Virus record (IMG/VR): IMGVR_UViG_3300048838_001349
Span: 1-34,212 of that record
Strand: one strand, 5' to 3'
Source of the DNA: a virus
Length of the DNA: 34,212 nucleotides
The translations under genes and the position numbers were made by a program. Below the pieces are notes generated by a model. It ran no database searches. It was not told the origin of the DNA and worked only from the letters and a program-made list of their open reading frames with translations. Of the stretch, positions 19,871-27,706 are shown piece after piece; positions within the stretch are counted from its first letter, which is position 1; the number at the start of each line of letters is the position of its first letter.

Positions 19871-21362
19871 CGCTGAACACGTTGGCGACCCCAGTCCCCT
19901 CGGTCACGATGGGAATGCGTATCCATCCGGCAATTCATCGGTGGAACCAAGTTCAAACTTAAACGGTCTTTGGGGCCATCAAGTCGAGGGTATTCATCGG
20001 GCACTGGCCAAAGGTAGCTATGGCTTTTTCTTTGAAGCCGGGACCGGGAAAACCCGTACCACCATTGAAGTCCTGCGCCACATTTATACGCAGCACAACG
20101 AGGCGCTCAAGACCCTGATTGTGGCGCCGCAAGTGGTGTGCCCAAATTGGAAAGCCGAGTTCGCGAAGTTCTCAAAAATTCCGGAACGCATGATCGAGGT
20201 CCTGGAAGGCTCAGGCAAAGAGCGAACCGAAACCATCAAAACCACGGACGCACGGATTCTGATTTGCAATTACCACACGCTCAATATGTTACCGGCGTTC
20301 GATGCGCTAAGAGCCTGGGCTCCAAAGGTCATGATTGCCGACGAGTCACACCGGATAAAAAACCCAAAAGCCATGATGACCAAGCGAGCGATAGCGTTAG
20401 CGATTCACGCCCAGTATAAATATATTTTATCTGGGACGCCGATTCTCCAGAACGCCATGGACGCGTTTTCCCAGTTCATGTTTCTCGATGGGGGAAAAAC
20501 CTTTGGGGTTAATTACTTCACCTTCCGCCGCAGATACTTCCAAGACTTAAACGCGAGCATCCGGGCACGCTCACCACAAGTGACGTGGGCCAAGTGGGCG
20601 CCGATCAAACACCGCGAGGCGGAACTCAAAACCAAAATCTCCAACTCCAGTCTCTCGGTGAGAAAATCGGAGTGCCTGGACCTGCCGCCGTTCGTGCGCC
20701 AGCGGGTCGCGGTTCCATTGTCGAATGAGCAAATGAAAGCCTATGAGGAAATGCGGAAGTACATGATTACGTTCGTAGGGACGGAAGCCTGTACCGCGCA
20801 AATGGCTCTACACAAGGCTCTCAGGCTACAACAAATAACGTCCGGTTTTTTGGGGAGTGATGATGGAAGCGAACACGATTTCAAGAACGTCCCGCGCCTC
20901 GACGCGCTCAAGGAATTGCTCGAAGATTTATGCGAATCAGAAAAAGTTATCGTTTGGGCCTGTTGGCGTAACAACCAACGCGCGATTCGGGACATGCTCG
21001 CTAAAACTAAGATCGGATTTAGGGAACTTATTGGAGATTCAAGTCACCAAGACCGCCAGCAAGCAATGGAAGATTTTCGCCGCGACCCGAATGTCCGCGT
21101 TATCCTTGGAAGCCAGGGGGCCGGGGGCATCGGCGTTAACTTGGTGGAAGCCTCTTATGCGATATATTATTCGAGAAATTTCTCGCTCGAACAAGACGTA
21201 CAAAGTGAGGCGCGAAATTATCGCGGCGGTTCAGAGATTCATGGAAAAATCACTCGGATTGACCTTGTCGCACCTGGAACCATTGACGACGATGTCTTAA
21301 AGGCCCTGGAGCAAAAGCAGGAAATCTCTGACCGGGTGATATTCCAATGTCTGAAGAAATAG
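19863..21362 (+). CDS. Snf2-type SF2 DNA helicase/translocase
   Basis: A 499-residue ATPase. It shows a Q-motif-like GHQVEG (38-43), motif I EAGTGKT (58-64), Ia LIVAPQVV, motif II DESH (160-163), motif III LSGTP (189-193), motif V GSQGAGGIGVNL (417-428) and a modified motif VI QSEARNYRGG (447-456) in place of the usual QxxGRxxRxGQ. Phage Snf2 helicases are thought to act in replication or recombination. The N-terminal 30 residues are Ser/Gly/Pro-rich and probably disordered. The start is GTG 19863, overlapping the DUF3310 gene by eight bases, with GGAG just upstream. Confidence 0.93.
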   Translation: MTDAEHVGDPSPLGHDGNAYPSGNSSVEPSSNLNGLWGHQVEGIHRALAKGSYGFFFEAGTGKTRTTIEVLRHIYTQHNEALKTLIVAPQVVCPNWKAEFAKFSKIPERMIEVLEGSGKERTETIKTTDARILICNYHTLNMLPAFDALRAWAPKVMIADESHRIKNPKAMMTKRAIALAIHAQYKYILSGTPILQNAMDAFSQFMFLDGGKTFGVNYFTFRRRYFQDLNASIRARSPQVTWAKWAPIKHREAELKTKISNSSLSVRKSECLDLPPFVRQRVAVPLSNEQMKAYEEMRKYMITFVGTEACTAQMALHKALRLQQITSGFLGSDDGSEHDFKNVPRLDALKELLEDLCESEKVIVWACWRNNQRAIRDMLAKTKIGFRELIGDSSHQDRQQAMEDFRRDPNVRVILGSQGAGGIGVNLVEASYAIYYSRNFSLEQDVQSEARNYRGGSEIHGKITRIDLVAPGTIDDDVLKALEQKQEISDRVIFQCLKK

Positions 21363-21586
21363 CCAACGTCTCCAAGATCGAAATCAACGACCAGGAAATT
21401 CAAGTCGAGACCCGAACCACCAAGGACTTCAGAGTGGTGGTGTACGGGCTCACGAGCCAAGAGCCCATCGAGCCGGTGACTGTGGCGTTGACGCTGTATT
21501 TAATCTGCAAGGACATATGCAGCAATTGCAACATTGAGATTGACCAACTGGAAGACGGTTTGGTTGAGTCGGATGACATGCACTAA
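21347..21586 (+). CDS. Hypothetical protein, 79 residues
   Basis: ATG 21347 overlaps the helicase end by 16 bases. It appears to be a short beta-then-helix protein (ISKIEINDQEIQVETRT-like start, then VALTLYLICKDICSNCNIEID) with three cysteines close together and an acidic C-terminus. No family was recognised. It is encoded within the replication operon. Confidence 0.6.
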   Translation: MSEEIANVSKIEINDQEIQVETRTTKDFRVVVYGLTSQEPIEPVTVALTLYLICKDICSNCNIEIDQLEDGLVESDDMH

Positions 21587-21596
21587 GGGGGGAAAT

Positions 21597-22019
21597 TTGG
21601 ACGGGGAATCAGGCGACGTTTCAGTCGCGGAATTTCAAAATGTAATCGACGAGTGGGTTTTGGTGCGGGAGAAAATCGACGAGATTGAAGCGTCGGTAAA
21701 ACCCTACCAGGAAAAGCGTCGCGAACTGGAGCAACGGATTATCCAATACATGGATGCCTGCGAGCTTAGTAGCTTTCAAGGCAAGCTCGGCGGCGTGGAA
21801 AAACGCATCGTGGATTACTGCAACCAACCCTCGGAAGAAAACCGGCAGATTTTCTTGGACCATTTAATCGCGAACGGGGAACTCAGCGACGTGGTGACGT
21901 TTCACCAGGGCCGCTTGACCTCATGGTACAAGAGTAAAAAGGAAGAACTTGGATTTGATTTTAAGGCCCCTGGCCTTGATGAAATGAAGCAAAGAACAGA
22001 ACTAAGAAAAAAACGATAA
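21597..22019 (+). CDS. Hypothetical coiled-coil protein in replication operon
   Basis: TTG 21597 was chosen because GGGGGG lies about five bases upstream and it follows the previous stop by ten bases; ATG 21573 would overlap that gene. The 140-residue protein begins with a charged coiled coil (VREKIDEIEASVKPYQEKRR ELEQRII) and ends with DVVTFHQGRLTSWYKSKKEE and a basic tail. Its position before the ssDNA-binding-like gene and polymerase suggests a recombination or replication accessory. No family name was recognised. Confidence 0.65.
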   Translation: MDGESGDVSVAEFQNVIDEWVLVREKIDEIEASVKPYQEKRRELEQRIIQYMDACELSSFQGKLGGVEKRIVDYCNQPSEENRQIFLDHLIANGELSDVVTFHQGRLTSWYKSKKEELGFDFKAPGLDEMKQRTELRKKR

Positions 22020-22030
22020 GGGGGAACAGT

Positions 22031-22834
22031 ATGAGCACGGAATTAGTGAACAAGGAAACTGGAGAAATCATGGACGCCAACCAGGCGGCGATGGGGATGC
22101 TCGACGACTTGCCGTCTGCCGACGCATCGGACTACCGGATACCAAACCTTTGCATTGTCCAACCCACGTCGAAGCTGCAAAACGCGGCGGGAGAAATCGT
22201 GGACCTGAACACCAAACATGCCGTTGGTGCTGCGGGGAAGGCGTTGAACTTTGTACCGCTTTGGTTTTTCAAGACCTGGGAAATTTACCACGTCGATAAG
22301 CAAAACAACCGTGAGTACATCGGCAAAGAACTATTTGGCCCGAAGAACGCCATGTGGAAGTGGGAAGAGGAGGCCAAGGACTTCACCATCAAGCGACACT
22401 TGAACACCAATGTGTTCATGATCTTGGAAAAGGATTTGGATTCACCGATGCCGCAGCTTTATATGTTTAAGTTCCGCGGCAAGTCCAGCGTTGAGGGGAA
22501 GAAACTTTTGACGTTCTGGACGAACGCGAAGAACTATAAACAGATTCCATTCAGCTATGTGTTTTCCATCACGCCCCAGTTAATCACCGACCAAAAGGGG
22601 AAGTATTACGTGGCCAGTGTTGCCAACGTCATGGACGGTGACAAGTACCGCATGATTAAGGGGCCACAATTGGCGGTCGCAACCGGCTGGGTGGATATGA
22701 TTAAGACGAACCTTGCCGCCATGACTTCGGCACAGCTTGCTGTGACTGACGAGGATGTCGAGGAAACTCCGGACTCCGGCCCCATTCAAGCCGGACCCGT
22801 GGTGCAGGACGCCCAAAACCAACTCACGTTTTAG
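22031..22834 (+). CDS. Putative ssDNA-binding/recombination protein
   Basis: A 267-residue protein with GGGGGA upstream of ATG 22031. The body is beta-rich with many exposed aromatics (LNFVPLWFFKTWEIYHVD, QLYMFKFRGKSSVEGKKLL, YSVFSITPQL-like strands). The C-terminus is acidic, low-complexity and ends in an aromatic (VTDEDVEETPDS to NQLTF), a design seen in bacterial SSB and T7 gp2.5. It sits directly before the DNA polymerase. The role is inferred from architecture and context; no specific family motif was confirmed. Confidence 0.5.
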   Translation: MSTELVNKETGEIMDANQAAMGMLDDLPSADASDYRIPNLCIVQPTSKLQNAAGEIVDLNTKHAVGAAGKALNFVPLWFFKTWEIYHVDKQNNREYIGKELFGPKNAMWKWEEEAKDFTIKRHLNTNVFMILEKDLDSPMPQLYMFKFRGKSSVEGKKLLTFWTNAKNYKQIPFSYVFSITPQLITDQKGKYYVASVANVMDGDKYRMIKGPQLAVATGWVDMIKTNLAAMTSAQLAVTDEDVEETPDSGPIQAGPVVQDAQNQLTF

Positions 22835-22843
22835 GGGTTGGCC

Positions 22844-24769
22844 ATGAATCAAATTGAAGTTATCGCGACCGAGGAAACCCTCGGCGCGATTCTCGCTGAG
22901 TTTAAAGAGGAACCAATTCTCGCCATTGACACGGAGACGACGGGCCTTCGCCCCTTCCACAATGATGAGCTTTTCAGTATTATCGTCTCGTCGTCAAAGA
23001 CCGCCTGCTACTTTAATTTCAATTGGTATTCGGAGTTAGGGGTTGCACAGTACCAACTGAAAGATAAGGCCAGCCTTGCGCCCCTGTTTGAAACTCCAAG
23101 GCTGTGGGTATTACAGAACGCCAAGTTCGATCTTCACTTTTTAAACAAAGCGGGGCTCAAACCAAAGGGCGAGTTTTACGACACACAAGTCGCGGGCCGC
23201 GTGCTTTACAATATCCACGATTCCTACAGCCTCGATGCCATGGCTGAGCGGGAACTCGGGGAGCGCAAAGACGACGCCGTGATGAAATGGTTAGAGGAAA
23301 ACAAGTGCTACCAAATGGAGTCGGTGCCTGGTCGGAAGAAACAAAACAAGAATTACTTTTTCAACCAAGTGCCGTTTGAGATTATCTCAAAGTACGGCGC
23401 CAAGGACGCGAAGCTCACGCTCGCCCTATGGCAGCATCAGACCGACCCAGATAAAAATCCGTTTCACGCAACCGACCAAAATGTGATTCAAAACGAAATG
23501 CGCCTTATCCAAACGCTGTTCGACATGGAGCAAGTGGGCGTAAAGGTGGACATCCCCTTTACTATTGCGGCCTCTGAGTTTGAGCGCAGGCGCGTGGAAC
23601 AAGCTCTTGAGAAGTGGAAGGCGGCTCACGGGGTTGAACTAACTGACTCCGGTGAATATTTAAAGCCCGTGTTTGAGGCGCTGGGATTTTATATTCCGCT
23701 CACCGATAAGGGCGAGCCCAACGTGGACTATAACGTCATTTCCAAAATCGACCACCCCTTGGCGCGCATCCTCGAAGAATATCGGGACGCCGACAAACGC
23801 TACTCCACTCTCATGGGGTTGCTTTACCAGGCGGATAACAACCATGTGGTCCACACGAACTTCAAGCAATCGGGAACGGTCACTGGGCGCATGTCGTCCA
23901 TGGAACCAAATCTCCAGAACTTGGCCGCGGAAGACGAAAGCGAATACCCAATCCGGCGGGCGTTTGTGCCGCGACCTGGGTTTTTCTTCGTGAGCATTGA
24001 CTACAAGCAAATGGAGTTCCGGGTTTTGCTGGATTACGCCAAGGAAATGGAACTCATTCAAAAGATCATTGAGGGGCACGACCCTCACCAAGCGACCGCT
24101 GATTTAACGGGCCTGTCCCGGAAGGCAGCAAAGACCCTAAACTTCGGGTTGATTTATGGGATGGGGATTGCCAGGCTCGCCCATGGAATTGGTGTCACGG
24201 ATGCCGAGGCCAAGGCGTTCAAGCAAAAATATTTTAATGCCCTGCCGGGCGTGCAGCAATTCCTGTGGAACGCCTCAGGAAATCAACGCAAACGCGGGTT
24301 CACTTGGAATTGGTTCGGGCGCCGCTTCCAGCTTAAGGACAAGAACTTTGCCTACCGGGCTCCGAACTCGGTGATTCAGGGCGGCTGTGCCGATGTCTGT
24401 AAAATCGCTATGAACCGGCTCCACGGGTTCTTAGGCGATAAGAAAACCCGGATGGTACTCCAGGTTCACGATGAGATTTTATTCGAGGTCGCGCTCGACG
24501 AGGTCGGTATTGTGCCCGAATTAAAGGCCATCATGGAAGCGGCATACCCGGTCCGGAATATTCCTTTGACTTGCTCGGTGGAATTCAGCCTAAAATCTTT
24601 TCACGACATGGAGACCGTGTCCGAGGATTTGGGGGAAATCTATCGAGCCATTGGAGCGTCAATTCCAAGTGAAGGTCAGGAAAGCCCTGAAGGAACTTCC
24701 GAACGTGTGGTTCTTCAAGGCGAGCGAACGGAGCTTAGCGGGAATTCCGGACTTCATACTGTGCATTAA
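22844..24769 (+). CDS. DNA polymerase I (family A) with 3'-5' exonuclease
   Basis: A 641-residue replicative polymerase. Exonuclease motifs are AIDTETTG (Exo I, about residue 29), NAKFDLHF (Exo II, about 92) and YGAKD (Exo III, about 184). Polymerase motifs are motif A SIDYKQMEFR (about 384), motif B RKAAKTLNFGLIYG (about 426) and motif C VHDE (about 541). All catalytic carboxylates are present. Motif B has Phe at the position that is Tyr in T7 polymerase, the E. coli Pol I state, predicting discrimination against dideoxynucleotides. Start ATG 22844 has AGGGG seven bases upstream. The last ~40 residues overlap the next gene and look unlike a normal polymerase C-terminus. Confidence 0.96.
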   Translation: MNQIEVIATEETLGAILAEFKEEPILAIDTETTGLRPFHNDELFSIIVSSSKTACYFNFNWYSELGVAQYQLKDKASLAPLFETPRLWVLQNAKFDLHFLNKAGLKPKGEFYDTQVAGRVLYNIHDSYSLDAMAERELGERKDDAVMKWLEENKCYQMESVPGRKKQNKNYFFNQVPFEIISKYGAKDAKLTLALWQHQTDPDKNPFHATDQNVIQNEMRLIQTLFDMEQVGVKVDIPFTIAASEFERRRVEQALEKWKAAHGVELTDSGEYLKPVFEALGFYIPLTDKGEPNVDYNVISKIDHPLARILEEYRDADKRYSTLMGLLYQADNNHVVHTNFKQSGTVTGRMSSMEPNLQNLAAEDESEYPIRRAFVPRPGFFFVSIDYKQMEFRVLLDYAKEMELIQKIIEGHDPHQATADLTGLSRKAAKTLNFGLIYGMGIARLAHGIGVTDAEAKAFKQKYFNALPGVQQFLWNASGNQRKRGFTWNWFGRRFQLKDKNFAYRAPNSVIQGGCADVCKIAMNRLHGFLGDKKTRMVLQVHDEILFEVALDEVGIVPELKAIMEAAYPVRNIPLTCSVEFSLKSFHDMETVSEDLGEIYRAIGASIPSEGQESPEGTSERVVLQGERTELSGNSGLHTVH

Positions 24770-24980
24770 CGGGATGTTTGTGGGGCTGGAGTTAAAGCGC
24801 AGCGAACGCGCCAAGGCATCAAGGCTTCAGGCCCACACACTGGAACTAATAAATCGGGCGGGCGGCATGGGTATCGTCGTCCACCCTGGAAACTGGAACA
24901 AGGTACTTGAAGCGTTAAAGGGCTTAGCCCGAGGGGGAAGATGTGATCGAAATGAATTGGCTTCAACTGCGGAACCATGA
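24651..24980 (+). CDS. VRR-NUC-like endonuclease
   Basis: A 109-residue protein of the PD-(D/E)xK superfamily. It shows a conserved order: ASERSLAGIPDFILC (G-x-PD, about residues 24-38), FVGLELKRSE (E-x-K, about 43-52), then LQAHTLELINRAGGMGIVV with the downstream Gln. VRR-NUC phage nucleases are proposed to process branched DNA. The frame opens at TTG 24651, overlapping the polymerase by 119 bases; GTG 24672 would give a slightly shorter form. Both overlap the polymerase heavily, which is unusual for the window. Confidence 0.8.
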   Translation: MERQFQVKVRKALKELPNVWFFKASERSLAGIPDFILCINGMFVGLELKRSERAKASRLQAHTLELINRAGGMGIVVHPGNWNKVLEALKGLARGGRCDRNELASTAEP

Positions 24981-25365
24981 CCTAAACGGCGCGCTCAATG
25001 GGCTGGCCCGGCAGCGGGTTCCCTACGCCACGACCGTCAAGATTTTGGCGATAGTGAAGGCGCTGGAGACCGAGCAAAAAAAGGCCGACGCCGTGGCCAA
25101 GGCCCTTCAGGATAAATACTTCAAGTTTAACCAGGAAACCAAAACCCTGGAACTCAAAGACGAGAAGTTAAAGCCCGAGGCCGAAGCGGCGGAAAAAGAG
25201 TTCGCGGAGACCAAGGCCAAATTCAAGATCCCGAAAATTAAATCCGTGGAACTTGAGGGCACGGCCCTAAGTGCGGTGGAACTCTATAAGCTGGAGCCGT
25301 TTATTGAAATGGAGCCGGAAGAAAAAGCGCCGTCACACTTAAAGCCGGTGGAAGGCAATGCCTAA
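24943..25365 (+). CDS. Hypothetical helical protein, 140 residues
   Basis: GTG 24943 has GAGGGGG six bases upstream; ATG 24952 is the alternative. The protein is highly charged and helical (VKILAIVKALETEQKKADAV, then KPEAEAAEKEFAETKAKF) with an alternating Lys/Glu composition and a conserved-looking start (LNGLARQRVPYATTVKI). It resembles the type of small coiled-coil protein seen near replication or tail genes in many phages (DUF1617-like), but I am not certain. It is the last gene of the rightward operon. Confidence 0.6.
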   Translation: MIEMNWLQLRNHDLNGALNGLARQRVPYATTVKILAIVKALETEQKKADAVAKALQDKYFKFNQETKTLELKDEKLKPEAEAAEKEFAETKAKFKIPKIKSVELEGTALSAVELYKLEPFIEMEPEEKAPSHLKPVEGNA

Positions 25366-25370
25366 AGCAA

Positions 25371-25425
25371 GGGGGCCTTTTCAGGTCCCCCGCGCCCACA
25401 ATCCTAAGACGGTGGGGTTGTTTTT
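25371..25425. terminator. Hairpins at convergent gene ends
   Basis: GGGGGCC/GGTCCCCC (25371-25391) forms a hairpin with one bulge and a six-base loop directly after the rightward operon; on the minus strand it is followed by TTGCTTT. A second stem CCCAC/GTGGG (25395-25416) is followed on the plus strand by TTGTTTTT. Together they could terminate both converging operons. Each is weak alone. Confidence 0.45.
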
Positions 25426-25565
25426 GGTTTCTCAGTTGATGTGAGTATCTTGAAACATTCCTCGCAAACAACGTCGTCCTCAGTGTACCAGCACAGCCAT
25501 GCGCGCTTGTTGCATGAGGTACAGACATCGTAAAGGTCTTTTACCCACTTGACCTTTTTGTCCAT
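25404..25565 (-). CDS. Small zinc-finger-like protein, 53 residues
   Basis: ATG 25565 lies one base after the upstream stop, with no clear binding site; the frame continues upstream but overlaps the neighbour. Two CxxC pairs (DVCTSCNK and VVCEECFK) are separated by about 15 residues, giving a treble-clef or ribbon-type metal site, with Trp-rich sequence between. It is the last gene of the leftward virion operon. Function is unknown. Confidence 0.6.
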   Translation of the reverse strand: MDKKVKWVKDLYDVCTSCNKRAWLCWYTEDDVVCEECFKILTSTEKPKTTPPS

Positions 25566-25566
25566 G

Positions 25567-25809
25567 TTAGGATTTTTTGTTAGCGAGTTTGCGAAGGTCA
25601 TCAAGAGAAGTGATGGCCGCACTGTAGGCGTCGCCTTTGGCTTTCAGGCATTCGCCGACGTACTTCATTTTCTCTTTGTCCTTTTTGATTTCCTCGGCCT
25701 CGATGAGTGTGCGCGCCGCGGATTCAATTTCCCAGTCGTCGTACTTGCCGTATTTCTTTTCCTTGGCCTCGGAACTTTCGAGCGGCTGGGCGTGGATTTT
25801 CACTTCCAT
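25567..25809 (-). CDS. Hypothetical charged helical protein, 80 residues
   Basis: ATG 25809 has AAGGAG six to seven bases upstream. The sequence is Lys/Glu-rich and helical (DWEIESAARTLIEAEEIKKD, KEKMKYVGECLKAKG), a pattern common in small phage proteins near virion genes. No family was assigned with confidence. It follows the basic 79-residue protein. Confidence 0.7.
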   Translation of the reverse strand: MEVKIHAQPLESSEAKEKKYGKYDDWEIESAARTLIEAEEIKKDKEKMKYVGECLKAKGDAYSAAITSLDDLRKLANKKS

Positions 25810-25820
25810 CTTTGAACTCC

Positions 25821-26060
25821 TTAGTAGCTACTGTTTCGGATGCCCATGGCTCGACGGGCGGAATCCATTGGTTTGAAGGCGCGTTTTTTCTTCCGTTGTT
25901 GGAACCTCGGGACCTTGCGCTCTTGGGCGATTTTCTCCCCCGGCGGCTCGTCCTTTTTCCCCATCTTCAGCCAGGGTGAGCTTTTCTTTGGTTTCTTTTG
26001 AATGCCCTTGGTTGCGGGTTTGGCCTTGAGCATGTTGCCAAAATCTCGATTGGTCGCCAT
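25821..26060 (-). CDS. Small, very basic protein, 79 residues
   Basis: ATG 26060 overlaps the previous stop (TAATG) with AGGGAG eight bases upstream. The protein is extremely Lys/Arg-rich with Pro (GIQKKPKKSSPWLKMGKK, RKVPRFQQRKKKRAFK), so it is probably disordered and able to bind DNA or other acidic partners. It could be a packaged DNA-associated protein because it lies in the virion operon, but this is inference. Confidence 0.65.
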   Translation of the reverse strand: MATNRDFGNMLKAKPATKGIQKKPKKSSPWLKMGKKDEPPGEKIAQERKVPRFQQRKKKRAFKPMDSARRAMGIRNSSY

Positions 26061-27706
26061 TACTTGTTCTCCCTATTCATCAGCGTCCACGGTACCACGT
26101 ATGAACCAACTGGAATTTTCGATGCGGCCCTGAGCGGTCGGCTTAGGGCTTCCGCTCCGCGCACGGTTTGGTAGCCAATGCCGGGGCCATATTTACGAGC
26201 CTGCCTCAATGCAATCCCACCGACAATGCCTTTACCTATCGCTTTCAGCGGGTCTTCGCCGCGGGCGATTTCCGACGCCGCGTAACCAGTTCCGGCGATG
26301 GTTTCAAGCAAGCCTAAATTCGCTTTGGCCGCTTCGCCAGCCGCCCTGTCTTCCGCCATCTTTTGGACGTTTCGGGCCATGCGGTAGCGGTGGTTGAGTT
26401 CCTTGAGGCGCTTAAGCCGGTCCCCGGAATCACCGCCTGCGAGTTTCGATACCGCCTCCACGTCGGCGATGCGCTTATCGAGTTTTTCCTTGATGACGTT
26501 GCGGGCGATTTTCAAAGCCTTTTGTCCGGTCTTTGATTCGTTGAACGTCTTGTTGTACCCGGCAATGTCGTCGAGGGATTTGCGGTAATTGAGAATTTCT
26601 TCAAATGGGGTTTCCGGCACCTTGGTGGTTTTGGTTGTTACCGGAATCATTTCCCGTGTGCCGGACGCATAGTCGAATTTCCCAGGCTTCATGACGGTAT
26701 TTACTTCCGTCCTCCGGCGGTCAAGGGACGCCAGGTTTTTCATTTCCGAACGCAATTGTCCGAGCGCCTTGTTGCCTTCGGCGGTTCCCCGCAATTCTTG
26801 TCTAGCCTTGCGGAGAACTTCCGCCGCCACATCGCGGGCGGTGAGTTTGGTTTTATCGAGGGCTTTGGCAATTTCCGGGGAATCATCCGCTAGGCGGCTT
26901 AAGTCGTCAGTGACGCTTTTATAGGTTTGACCAATTTGTTTCCCGGCGTCGTCCACGATGGCCGTGGATTTTTCCAAGGCGGTCTCAAAGGTTTGGCCGG
27001 GCTTAAGCATCCCCTCTTTTTGCATGAACTTTTCGAGGTCGTCGCCGATCTTGAATTTGGCAATGTCCTTCATGTGGGCTTTGCGGGCTCCGGCCAACTT
27101 AAACGCCAATTGCTGTCTACCGGCTTTGAGCGCCGACCCGGCACCGGATAGGGCTTTACCCAAAGCACTGCCGCCAGCCGCCAGTGCCCCACCCATTTTG
27201 GCCTGGTCTAGTCGAGCTTGTAGTTGGTCATCAGTCTCGCCGGGGTTGGCCACAAAGCCGAGTCCAGCGCCGGTTCCTACGGCCTTGGCCGCCCGTGTGA
27301 GCATCGTTCCGCCCTTGGCCACGGTTGCACCAGGGATTGGAATGGCGGCCCCGCCAGCGACCGTCCCAGCGCCGTAGGCAAGGGGGTCCTCGGTTGCTAT
27401 GGCCTGGTCCCGGCCACGCCATTGCTTTAGGGCCTCTTTGAGTTTGAGGTTCCTCTGCCCGCCAAATCGCTCAGGGAGCAATCGGTCCAAAGCGACCTCA
27501 GCCCCGGCTTGGAGTTCCGGCAGGTACCCAAGGCTTGCGCCCTGGCCTACGCCCTGAAGGGTGGATTCGCCGCCGGAGAACTTCTCAGTAATTGGTGCTT
27601 CCGGAGCCTCGGGCGCTTGGTCCCACGGGGCCTGCCCTGCTTTAAACCCAGCCTGCGGCTCACTGATTTCCCAGGGCGCTTCGCCCTTTTTAAACGCTTC
27701 CGGCAT
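26060..27706 (-). CDS. Internal virion/ejection-type protein, 548 residues
   Basis: The protein starts with an imperfect repeat (FKKGEAPWEISEPQAG / FKAGQAPWDQAPEAP) typical of phage virion proteins. Two or three Gly/Ala-rich hydrophobic stretches follow (GAGTVAGGAAIPIPGATVAKG, GGALAAGGSALGKALSGAG) that could enter a membrane. A long helical region spans about 200-450, and another Gly-rich stretch is near residue 500. This layout matches ejection proteins of short-tailed phages, which leave the head with the DNA and form a conduit through the envelope. Start ATG 27706 overlaps the upstream stop as TAATG. The family assignment is by architecture and context. Confidence 0.65.
   Translation of the reverse strand: MPEAFKKGEAPWEISEPQAGFKAGQAPWDQAPEAPEAPITEKFSGGESTLQGVGQGASLGYLPELQAGAEVALDRLLPERFGGQRNLKLKEALKQWRGRDQAIATEDPLAYGAGTVAGGAAIPIPGATVAKGGTMLTRAAKAVGTGAGLGFVANPGETDDQLQARLDQAKMGGALAAGGSALGKALSGAGSALKAGRQQLAFKLAGARKAHMKDIAKFKIGDDLEKFMQKEGMLKPGQTFETALEKSTAIVDDAGKQIGQTYKSVTDDLSRLADDSPEIAKALDKTKLTARDVAAEVLRKARQELRGTAEGNKALGQLRSEMKNLASLDRRRTEVNTVMKPGKFDYASGTREMIPVTTKTTKVPETPFEEILNYRKSLDDIAGYNKTFNESKTGQKALKIARNVIKEKLDKRIADVEAVSKLAGGDSGDRLKRLKELNHRYRMARNVQKMAEDRAAGEAAKANLGLLETIAGTGYAASEIARGEDPLKAIGKGIVGGIALRQARKYGPGIGYQTVRGAEALSRPLRAASKIPVGSYVVPWTLMNRENK

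Noticed and set aside
23660-24091. A 143-codon minus-strand frame
   Set aside because: It lies wholly inside the DNA polymerase gene, which is certain from its motifs.
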